Source: Kiloniellaceae bacterium (GTDB lineage: Bacteria; Pseudomonadota; Alphaproteobacteria; Kiloniellales; Kiloniellaceae). From it: 12,462 nucleotides of DNA. The number at the start of each line of letters is the position of its first letter. The stretch's first letter is position 1. Below are positions 6,202-12,462 of this stretch, piece after piece. Made by a program: the position numbers and the translations under genes. The notes beneath the pieces are model-generated. The model was not told where the DNA came from. It ran no database searches and saw nothing but the letters and a program-made list of their open reading frames with translations. Location: NCBI GenBank assembly GCA_028280915.1, contig JANQKX010000246.1, positions 1-12,462 of the forward strand, given 5' to 3'.

Positions 6202-6588
6202 GTGTTTCAGTTCATTGCCAGTCACTATAATTATTGGATCGTCATCTTCTTGATGATGGCCGGGTTTTACATCGTCGTGTCCCGGGGCAATTTGGTGAAG
6301 AAGATCGTCGGCCTGAACATCTTTCAGGTCTCGGTCTTTCTGTTGTACATCAGTATCGGCAAGGTGGCCGGCGGGACGGCGCCGATTCTCACCGGCAAGC
6401 CGGAGCTCTTTTCCAATCCCCTGCCGCACGTCTTGATCCTGACCGCCATTGTGGTGGGGGTCGCCACCACGGCCCTCGGCTTGGCCTTGGTGGTGCGCAT
6501 TCGCGAAGTCTACGGCTCCATCGAGGAAGCGGACATTCAAGCGGCCAACGAGGCCATGGAACAAGAAGACGTCAAGGCGGCCCAATGA
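6202..6588 (+). CDS. mrpC: Mrp/Mnh Na+/H+ antiporter subunit C (NuoK-like)
   Basis: A 128-residue protein of the MrpC/NuoK family with three membrane spans (about 10-28, 34-54 and 75-100). Visible family features are GLNIFQVSVFLLYISIG in the second helix and NPLPHVLILTAIVVGVATTA leading into the third. Most MrpC proteins have DPLPQA here, so the Asp-to-Asn and Gln-to-His replacements may mark this subfamily. MrpC corresponds to complex I subunit NuoK and is thought to take part in the ion pathway. I chose GTG 6202, one nt after the mrpB stop; GAGGA lies upstream inside mrpB. The tail after residue 105 is Glu/Ala-rich, and its stop overlaps the next ATG as ATGA. Confidence 0.94.
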   Translation: MFQFIASHYNYWIVIFLMMAGFYIVVSRGNLVKKIVGLNIFQVSVFLLYISIGKVAGGTAPILTGKPELFSNPLPHVLILTAIVVGVATTALGLALVVRIREVYGSIEEADIQAANEAMEQEDVKAAQ

Positions 6589-8078
6589 TTTTTCAGTTTG
6601 CTCAGCTGCCGGTCCTTGAGGTCGTCCTGCCCCTGATCGCGGCCCCGCTCTGCGTGCTGTTGCGGCGGGGCAATTGGGCGTGGCTCTTGGCCATGGCGGT
6701 ATGCTGGGCCAGTTTCATCATCGCCATTATCTTGCTGACCTCCGTCGATGAGGGGCAGATCATCTCCTATGCCTTGGGGGGCTGGGCGCCGCCCCTTGGC
6801 ATCGAGTACCGTATCGATGCGGTCAACGGCCTGGTGCTCTTGATCATCTCCGGCATCGGGGCCTTGGTGCTGCCCTATGCCCGGACCAGCGTGGCGGAAG
6901 AGATCCCAGAGCAGCACCGGTCCTTGTTCTACACCTGCTTTTTGCTCTGCTTCAGCGGCTTGCTCGGCGTCACGATCACCGGGGATGCCTTTAACCTCTT
7001 CGTCTTTTTGGAGATTTCCTCCCTTTCCACCTACATCATGGTGGCCATGGGCGCGGCCAGGGATCGGCGGGCGCTGAGCGCGTCCTACACCTATTTGATC
7101 ATGGGCACGGTGGGCGCGACCTTTTTTGTCATTGGCGTCGGCCTGATCTACGCGGTCACCGGTAGCCTCAACATGGTGGACATCGCCCAGCGCTTGGAAA
7201 CCGTGGGTGACCTGCGCACGGTACGGGTGGCCTATGGCTTCCTGGTGGTGGGGATCGGCTTGAAGCTGGCCATGTTCCCGATGCATCTCTGGCTGCCCAA
7301 CGCCTATACCTACGCGCCTTCCGTGGTCACCGCCTTTTTGGCTTCCACGGCCACCAAGGTGGCGGTCTATGCCTTGCTGCGCTTCATGTTCACGGTTTTC
7401 GGCCTGAGCTTCAGCCTCACCATCGAGACTCTGACCTTCCTGTTTTTGCCACTGGCCCTGATCGCCATGTTCGCCGGTTCCACGGTGGCCATCTTCCAGG
7501 TCAACATGAAGCGCATGCTGGCTTACTCGTCGGTGGCGCAGATCGGCTACATGCTGCTGGGAGTCAGCTTCGCCAATGTGACCGGGTTGACCGCCACCCT
7601 CATTCACCTGTTTAACCACGCCCTGATGAAGGGGGCCCTCTTCATGGCCTTGGGCTGTGTTATGCTGCGCCTGGGCGATGTCTCCATCAAGTCCATGCGG
7701 GGGCTGGGCAAACGCATGCCCTGGACCATGGCCGCTTTCGTGGCCGGGGGCTTGAGCCTGATCGGCGTGCCCTTGACGGTGGGCTTCATCAGCAAGTGGT
7801 ACCTGATCGAAGCGGCCTTGGAGCGGGGCTGGTGGCCGGTGGCCATCCTGGTGGTGGCCTCTTCCTTACTGGCCGTGATCTACGTCTGGCGGGTCGTGGA
7901 GGTGGCTTACTTCAGAGAACCGGAAGGGGGCCCGCGGCGCTGCGAGGCACCGTTGAGCATGCTGGTGCCCCTGTGGACCCTGGTGGCGGCAAACCTTTAT
8001 TTCGGTATCGATGCTGAATTCACCGCCTCGGTGGCCCAGTTGGCCGCCAGCGAACTCTTGGCGGGAGTGATGCCATGA
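6585..8078 (+). CDS. mrpD: Mrp antiporter-like subunit D, first copy
   Basis: A 497-residue proton-conducting membrane subunit (NuoM/MrpD superfamily) with about 14 spans. Residues expected for ion translocation are present: Glu143 in the NLFVFLEISSLSTY helix, Lys227 in GIGLKLAMFP followed by His234 in MHLWLPNAY, Lys258 in STATKVAVYAL, and Lys404 in VGFISKWYL. Equivalent Glu and Lys residues of Bacillus MrpD are known to be essential. The open frame extends 117 codons upstream of ATG 6585, but that part is the +1 shadow of mrpC; the ATGA overlap with the mrpC stop fixes the start. It is the copy most like classical MrpD and follows mrpC as in standard Mrp operons. Confidence 0.95.
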   Translation: MIFQFAQLPVLEVVLPLIAAPLCVLLRRGNWAWLLAMAVCWASFIIAIILLTSVDEGQIISYALGGWAPPLGIEYRIDAVNGLVLLIISGIGALVLPYARTSVAEEIPEQHRSLFYTCFLLCFSGLLGVTITGDAFNLFVFLEISSLSTYIMVAMGAARDRRALSASYTYLIMGTVGATFFVIGVGLIYAVTGSLNMVDIAQRLETVGDLRTVRVAYGFLVVGIGLKLAMFPMHLWLPNAYTYAPSVVTAFLASTATKVAVYALLRFMFTVFGLSFSLTIETLTFLFLPLALIAMFAGSTVAIFQVNMKRMLAYSSVAQIGYMLLGVSFANVTGLTATLIHLFNHALMKGALFMALGCVMLRLGDVSIKSMRGLGKRMPWTMAAFVAGGLSLIGVPLTVGFISKWYLIEAALERGWWPVAILVVASSLLAVIYVWRVVEVAYFREPEGGPRRCEAPLSMLVPLWTLVAANLYFGIDAEFTASVAQLAASELLAGVMP

Positions 8079-9586
8079 CCGCGAGTTTCGCCCTCTGTTT
8101 GACCCTGTTGATCCCGTCTGTCGGGGCGGTTTTGATCGCCTTGACGGGCAGGAACCCCAACCTTCGGGAAACCGTGACCCTGGTGACGGCGGGCGTTTTG
8201 TTCATTGTCGTTCTGATGCTGCTGAAGATGACCAGCGATGGCGCGCCGGCGGCGGTGATCCTGTGGTACATGGTGCCCGGCCTGCCCCTGGCACTGTCCA
8301 TCGAGCCCCTGGGTATGCTCTTCGGCCTGGTGGCCTCGGGTCTGTGGATCGTCAATTCGGTCTATTCCATCGGCTATATGCGCGGCAACAACGAGGGGCA
8401 TCAAACCCGGTTTTACATTTGCTTTGCCGTTGCCATCGCCAGCGCCATGGGCATTGCCTTTGCCGCCAACATGTTCACCTTGTTCATCTTTTACGAGGTA
8501 CTGACCCTTTCCACCTATCCCTTGGTGACCCACAAGGGCAACGACGACGCCCGGCGCGGCGGGCGCATCTACATGGGCATCCTGATCGGCACCTCCATCG
8601 GGCTGCAGCTGGTGGCCATCGTCTGGACCTACGTGGCCTCGGGCACCTTGGATTTCACCGCCGGCGGTATCTTGTCCGGCAAGGTGGACGGCCCCATGGT
8701 GCCCCTGCTGCTGGCCCTTTACATGTTCGGCATCGGCAAGGCGGCCTTGATGCCGTTCCACCGCTGGCTGCCCGCCGCCATGGTGGCGCCCACACCGGTC
8801 AGTGCGCTGCTCCACGCCGTGGCCGTGGTCAAGGCGGGTGTTTTCACGGTGATGAAGGTGGCCGTCTACATTTTCGGCATCGATTTCCTGGCGCAGACCG
8901 GCGGCGCGGACTGGCTGATCTGGGTGGCCGCCTTTACGGTGCTGGCCGCCTCCTTGGTGGCCATGACCAAGGACAACCTCAAGGCCCGGCTCGCCTATTC
9001 CACGGTGAGCCAGCTGTCCTATGTGGTCCTGGGCGCGGCGCTGGCCACCTCCATGGGGGTGATCGGCGGCTCCATGCAGATCGTCATGCATGCCTTTGGT
9101 AAGATCACCCTGTTCTTCTGCGCCGGCGCCATCTACGTGGCGACCCACAAGACCGAGATCAGCCAGATGACCGGCTTGGGCCGGGTCATGCCCTTTACCT
9201 TCGGCGCCTTTTTCATCGGCGCCTTGTCCATCATCGGCCTGCCGCCCATGGGCGGGGCCTGGAGCAAGTGGTACCTGATGCTGGGGGCGGCCGAGACCCA
9301 TCACGTCATCATCATCATTGTCCTGATGGTGAGTTCCCTGCTGAACGTGGCGTATCTTCTGCCCTTGGTGGCCCGGGGCTTTTTCCTGCCCGCCGAAGAC
9401 AGCGAACCCATCGCCCAATCGGTTGGGGCGGCAGCCAATCCCCAGGCCCCGCGGCAACGGCCCAAGATTCAAGAGGCGCCGCTGCTTTGCGTGCTGCCGC
9501 CCTGTTTCACGGCCTTTGGCTGTTTGGTGCTGTTCTTCTATGCGGACTACATCTACCGGCTGCTTGAGCCGCTGGTCACTCAATAG
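8075..9586 (+). CDS. Mrp antiporter-like subunit, second copy (MrpD/NuoL-like)
   Basis: A 503-residue membrane protein of the same proton-conducting superfamily with about 14 spans. Key residues are Glu141 in FIFYEVLTLSTYP, Lys222 in GIGKAALMPFHRWLPAAM (His229), His247 and Lys253 in the signature PVSALLHAVAVVKAGVF, and Lys398 in GAWSKWYL. The PVSALLHAxxxVKAGVF block is closer to NuoL and MrpA N-terminal domains than to MrpD, so this copy could be the functional stand-in for the antiporter half of MrpA. A hydrophilic loop of about 30 residues, rich in Ala, Pro, Gln and Arg, lies near residues 436-468, before the last membrane span. It overlaps the first copy by 4 nt (ATGA). Confidence 0.93.
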   Translation: MTASFALCLTLLIPSVGAVLIALTGRNPNLRETVTLVTAGVLFIVVLMLLKMTSDGAPAAVILWYMVPGLPLALSIEPLGMLFGLVASGLWIVNSVYSIGYMRGNNEGHQTRFYICFAVAIASAMGIAFAANMFTLFIFYEVLTLSTYPLVTHKGNDDARRGGRIYMGILIGTSIGLQLVAIVWTYVASGTLDFTAGGILSGKVDGPMVPLLLALYMFGIGKAALMPFHRWLPAAMVAPTPVSALLHAVAVVKAGVFTVMKVAVYIFGIDFLAQTGGADWLIWVAAFTVLAASLVAMTKDNLKARLAYSTVSQLSYVVLGAALATSMGVIGGSMQIVMHAFGKITLFFCAGAIYVATHKTEISQMTGLGRVMPFTFGAFFIGALSIIGLPPMGGAWSKWYLMLGAAETHHVIIIIVLMVSSLLNVAYLLPLVARGFFLPAEDSEPIAQSVGAAANPQAPRQRPKIQEAPLLCVLPPCFTAFGCLVLFFYADYIYRLLEPLVTQ

Positions 9587-9594
9587 GGGGTCTG

Positions 9595-9882
9595 ATGGCA
9601 AGCGATCCCAACAAACAAGACGGCGAGGGCGCCTATCAAGGCGGCAAGAGCTATTGGCTGGACGAGCCGAAAAACATCAACCGGATCTATATCGGGCTCT
9701 GGGTGGTTTGCGCCCTTCTGGCCCTGGCCGATCTGTTTTACCACAAGCACGCGGAGTTCCATTTCGCCGAATTTCCGGCGAGCTACGGGATCTACGGTTT
9801 CGTGTGTTTTGTGTTCATCGTTTTTGCCGGCAAGCTGCTGCGCAAGTTCGTGATGCGGGATAAGGACTATTATGATCGCTAG
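9595..9882 (+). CDS. small two-span membrane protein within the mrp operon, 95 aa, function unknown
   Basis: A 95-residue protein with a hydrophilic N-terminus (1-29), a first hydrophobic helix (about 31-49), a short linker HKHAEFHFAEF (50-60), a second helix (about 63-83) and a basic/acidic end with MRDKDYYDR. The linker places three histidines (50, 52, 56) and two glutamates (54, 59) at one membrane face, which could bind a metal or relay protons; this is inference. It is translated from ATG 9595, with AGGGGG (9585-9590) as ribosome binding site, 8 nt after the previous stop. It overlaps the next gene by 11 nt. Its fixed place between two antiporter-like subunits suggests an extra subunit or assembly factor. 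I do not recognise a named family. Confidence 0.85.
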   Translation: MASDPNKQDGEGAYQGGKSYWLDEPKNINRIYIGLWVVCALLALADLFYHKHAEFHFAEFPASYGIYGFVCFVFIVFAGKLLRKFVMRDKDYYDR

Positions 9883-11563
9883 CCTGAATCCCGCCCTGAT
9901 CGTTATTGTCGGCGCCCTTTTTGTGCCCTTGCTCAAGGGCCGTCTGCGCGATGTGTACATCGTGGCCTTGCCGATCCTGGCGGCCCTGCAGTTGATCGGG
10001 CTGGACCACGGCAACTACGGCCAGATCGAGTTGTTCGACTACCAGCTGGTGTTGCTGCGGGTCGACCGTCTGAGTTTCATCTTCGGCCTGATCTTTTTGC
10101 TCGCCACCCTCTTGGGTATGGTCTTCGCCCTGCACGTGAAGGACACGGTCCAGCACGTGGCCGGTCTCATTTATGCCGGGGCGGGCACGGGTGCCGTCTT
10201 TGCCGGCGATATGATTTCCCTCTTTGTCTACTGGGAACTGACCGCGATCACTTCGGTCTTTCTGATCTGGGCCAGCCGGACGGAGCGGGCTTACCGGGCC
10301 GGGCTTCGCTATCTGGTCATTCAAGTGGGCTCGGGCGTGCTGCTTTTGGCCGGCGTCATCATGTACGCGCAAAAGACCGGCTCCATCGCCTTTGATCACC
10401 TGGGACTGGTGGACCTGCCCACGGCCATGATCTTCATCGCCATCGGCATCAAATGCGCCTTTCCCCTGCTGCACAACTGGTTGCAGGATGCCTATCCGGA
10501 AGCGACGGTCACCGGCACGGTGATCCTCTCGGCCTTTACCACCAAGCTGGCGGTCTACGCCCTGGCCCGGGCCTACGCGGGCACGGAAATCCTGATTTAC
10601 ATCGGCGCGGTGATGACCGCCTTCCCGGTGTTTTTCGCGGTTATCGAAAACGACCTGCGCCGGGTGCTGGCCTATAGCCTGAACAACCAGCTGGGCTTCA
10701 TGGTGGTGGGCGTGGGCGTGGGCAGCGAGCTGGCCCTGAATGGCACGGTGGCCCATGCTTTTTGCCATATCCTCTATAAGGCCCTGTTGTTCATGAGCAT
10801 GGGCGCGGTGCTGTTCCGCTGCGGCACGGTCAAGGCCTCCGAGCTGGGCGGACTCTATAAATCCATGCCCTGGACGGCCGGCTTTTGCATTGTCGGCGCG
10901 GCCTCCATCTCGGCCTTTCCCCTGTTCAGCGGCTTTATCTCCAAGGCGCTGATCCTCACCGGGACCGCCGAGGCGGGCTATTGGGGCGTTTGGCTTGTGC
11001 TCGTCTTCGCCTCGGCCGGTGTCTTGGAGCATTCGGGCATCAAGATTCCCTATTTCGCCTTTTTCGCCCACGACAGCGGCCGGCGGGTGAAGGAAGCCCC
11101 CATGAACATGCTGATCGCCATGGGCATCACCGCCTTTTTGTGCATCGCCATCGGCGTGGTGCCGGGGGCGCTTTACAGCCTGCTGCCCTTTGCCGTGGAT
11201 TATCAGCCCTATACGGTCAGTCACGTTGTTTCCCAACTGCAGCTGCTGTTCTTCGCCATGCTGGCCTTTGCCATCCTGGTGAAAAAGGGCCTCTACCCGG
11301 CGGAGATCGATTCCACCGTGCTCAACACGGATTGGGTCTACCGCAAGGCCATGCCGTGGCTGATCGGCAAGATTGCTTGGGGCATCGGAACCGCGCGCTC
11401 CCAGATCCTCGACCGGGTCCAGCGCCGCCTGGAGCATTTCGTCGCCTCGGTGTTTAAAATTCACGGCCCCGTCGGCGTCATGGCGCGTACCTGGCCCACG
11501 GGCTCCACCGTGCTATGGGTGGCCGTGTTGCTGGGTCTGACCCTTATTCTATATTACATTTAA
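9872..11563 (+). CDS. Mrp antiporter-like subunit, third copy, with C-terminal amphipathic extension
   Basis: A 563-residue membrane protein of the MrpD/NuoM/NuoL superfamily. Key residues are Glu122 in FVYWELTAITS, Lys194 in AIGIKCAFPLLHNW (His201), Lys225 in TTKLAVYAL, and Lys358 in SGFISKALIL. After about 14 spans (to ~residue 470) the chain continues. LNTDWVYRK starts at residue 484, followed by a long region of mixed Arg, Ile, Leu and Trp residues (~495-535), then a last membrane span (about 541-563) at the C-terminus. This resembles the arm of NuoL, where a lateral amphipathic helix runs along the other antiporter subunits and is pinned by a final span; the comparison is inference. It is the last gene of the operon (TAA 11561) and overlaps the small protein gene by 11 nt. 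Confidence 0.93.
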   Translation: MIASLNPALIVIVGALFVPLLKGRLRDVYIVALPILAALQLIGLDHGNYGQIELFDYQLVLLRVDRLSFIFGLIFLLATLLGMVFALHVKDTVQHVAGLIYAGAGTGAVFAGDMISLFVYWELTAITSVFLIWASRTERAYRAGLRYLVIQVGSGVLLLAGVIMYAQKTGSIAFDHLGLVDLPTAMIFIAIGIKCAFPLLHNWLQDAYPEATVTGTVILSAFTTKLAVYALARAYAGTEILIYIGAVMTAFPVFFAVIENDLRRVLAYSLNNQLGFMVVGVGVGSELALNGTVAHAFCHILYKALLFMSMGAVLFRCGTVKASELGGLYKSMPWTAGFCIVGAASISAFPLFSGFISKALILTGTAEAGYWGVWLVLVFASAGVLEHSGIKIPYFAFFAHDSGRRVKEAPMNMLIAMGITAFLCIAIGVVPGALYSLLPFAVDYQPYTVSHVVSQLQLLFFAMLAFAILVKKGLYPAEIDSTVLNTDWVYRKAMPWLIGKIAWGIGTARSQILDRVQRRLEHFVASVFKIHGPVGVMARTWPTGSTVLWVAVLLGLTLILYYI

Positions 11564-11635
11564 TCAGTCAGTTGCTCCCGTTCCCGGCACCCGTCGGGGC
11601 GGGGCGGGAAAGGCCGATTTTTCGCGAGGACAGCC

Positions 11636-12462
11636 GTGCGCCATCTGCGCTTTGTGGGCAGTGAGATCTACCGGGGCTCCAGCTACGGCTCCCGCCACCC
11701 CTTGGCCATTCCCCGGGTGTCCACCTGCATGGATCTGTCCCGCGCCTTGGGCTGGCTGCCCGATGACATCTATGTGGATTCACCCCGTGCCAGCCAAGCC
11801 GACCTGGCCCGCTTCCACGACCCGGTCTACGTGGCTGCCGTCTGGCAGGCCGAACAAGACCAGCGGGTTTCCCCCTCGGTCAGCGATATCCACCATATCG
11901 GCCGCAACGGTAATCCGATCTTTCCCGAGGTTTTTCGCCGGCCGGCGACGGCCTGCGGCGGTTCTCTCTTCGCCGCCCGGCAGCTCAGCGATCCGGCCTC
12001 CCAAGTAAGCATGGTTTTCAATCCGGCCGGCGGGACCCATCATGGCCGCTCCGACCGGGCCAGCGGCTTTTGTTACTTCAACGATCCGGTTCTGGCGATC
12101 CTGACCCTCTTGGACCGGGGCGTGGCCCGGGTGTTTTACCTGGACGTGGACGCCCATCACGGGGACGGGGTTCAAGTGGCCTTGTCCCAAGATCCCCGGG
12201 TCATGACCTTGTCGATCCACGAAGACGGCCGCTGGCCCATGTGGGAGACGGGCTTTGGCGGCAGCGACGACCGGGGGGAGGGGCAGGCGCGCAACATCCC
12301 CGTGCCGGCCGGCCTCAACGACAGCGAGATGGCCCATATTCGCGAGGAAGGGGTCTTGCCGCTTATCCAGGTCTTTGATCCCCAAGTCATCGTCATGCAA
12401 TGCGGCTGCGACGGCTTGGCCGATGATCCCATGAGCAAGCTGGCACTCTCCAACCGGGCCAT
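11636..12462 (+). CDS. histone deacetylase / AcuC family zinc-dependent deacylase, N-terminal 275 residues (cut by window edge)
   Basis: The frame runs open from GTG 11636 to the window end. GAGGA lies at 11626-11630, 5 nt before the start. Deacetylase-fold motifs occur in order: RHP near the N-terminus, RFHDPVYVAAV, the active-site pair in GGTHHG (His135-His136), the GFCYFND block, DVDAHHGDGVQ with the probable zinc ligands Asp172 and His174, and QCGCDGLADDP with the third ligand Asp259. All residues for zinc hydrolysis in the visible part are intact. Bacterial members act on acetyl-lysine, acetylpolyamines or related amides; AcuC in Bacillus deacetylates acetyl-CoA synthetase. The substrate cannot be told here. 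It lies 72 nt after the mrp operon in the same direction and may be read through from it or have its own promoter. Confidence 0.92.
   Translation, partial: MRHLRFVGSEIYRGSSYGSRHPLAIPRVSTCMDLSRALGWLPDDIYVDSPRASQADLARFHDPVYVAAVWQAEQDQRVSPSVSDIHHIGRNGNPIFPEVFRRPATACGGSLFAARQLSDPASQVSMVFNPAGGTHHGRSDRASGFCYFNDPVLAILTLLDRGVARVFYLDVDAHHGDGVQVALSQDPRVMTLSIHEDGRWPMWETGFGGSDDRGEGQARNIPVPAGLNDSEMAHIREEGVLPLIQVFDPQVIVMQCGCDGLADDPMSKLALSNRA

Noticed and set aside
6234..6584. Upstream extension of the first channel frame
   Set aside because: It is the frame-shifted reading of mrpC, Arg/Gly/His-rich, and the ATGA overlap at 6585 gives the proper start.
9815..11464. Very long open frame antisense to the third channel gene (549 codons), and similar antisense frames at 7997-9601 and 6537-7619
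   Set aside because: Composition is dominated by Gly, His, Gln, Asp and Arg, typical of the antisense shadow of a GC-rich membrane-protein gene. The sense frames are clearly real.
11581..11622. Possible intrinsic terminator after the mrp operon (TTCCCG paired with CGGGAA, then ATTTTT)
   Set aside because: The outer stem is only six pairs around an 18-nt loop with a weak inner CCC/GGG pairing, and the T run starts about 7 nt after the stem, so I do not call it.
12070..12378. Plus-strand Gly/Arg-rich frame inside the deacetylase gene
   Set aside because: It is an out-of-frame shadow; the deacetylase frame with its zinc motifs covers the same bases.

Overview
This window is GC-rich, gene-dense bacterial DNA. 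The gene content suggests a Gram-negative proteobacterium: it has an outer-membrane lipid-transport pair of the YdbH/YnbE type, an Mrp cation/proton antiporter operon of the split-MrpA kind, and a class II histone-deacetylase-like hydrolase. An alphaproteobacterium related to Rhodospirillales would fit, but the sequence alone does not settle the taxon. I see no rRNA, tRNA, insertion sequence, CRISPR array or phage gene. This looks like chromosomal core or housekeeping sequence rather than a mobile island.

Left part, minus strand (1-3630). Three genes are read leftward: a 51-residue single-membrane-span protein (3475-3630), a 1073-residue AsmA-like YdbH family protein (236-3457), and the signal peptide of a YnbE-type lipoprotein cut by the window edge (1-100). 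This matches the ydbH-ynbE order of Escherichia coli, where the two proteins form a bridge between inner and outer membrane that maintains outer-membrane phospholipids. Both ydbH and ynbE appear to start with TTG behind a good Shine-Dalgarno sequence.

A divergent intergenic region (3631-3863) separates this cluster from the right part. It holds a perfect 16-nt tandem duplication and an A10 tract.

Right part, plus strand (3864-11563). One compact operon of ten genes encodes a multisubunit Na+/H+ (Mrp/Mnh) antiporter, in the order mrpE, mrpF, mrpG, an MbhD+MbhE-type protein (the piece fused to the C-terminus of classical MrpA), mrpB, mrpC, two antiporter-like subunits, a small two-span protein, and a third antiporter-like subunit. 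Gene boundaries overlap or lie within 8 nt, so translation is probably coupled. No NuoB, NuoD or NuoH-type genes occur here, so nothing in the window suggests a hydrogenase or oxidoreductase partner. The order matches the MbhA-H module of archaeal membrane-bound hydrogenases, expanded to three antiporter-like channels. Each retains the lysine/glutamate residues of proton-translocating subunits. After a 72-nt gap, a zinc-dependent deacetylase-family gene (11636 to the window end) is read in the same direction.

The most unusual features are three independent triplicate 15-nt tandem repeats at or just after the 3' ends of genes (ydbH, mrpF, mrpG), a non-standard (probably ATC) start for the MbhD/E gene, a small His/Glu-bearing membrane protein inside the antiporter operon, and a small tail-anchored protein that leads the ydbH cluster.
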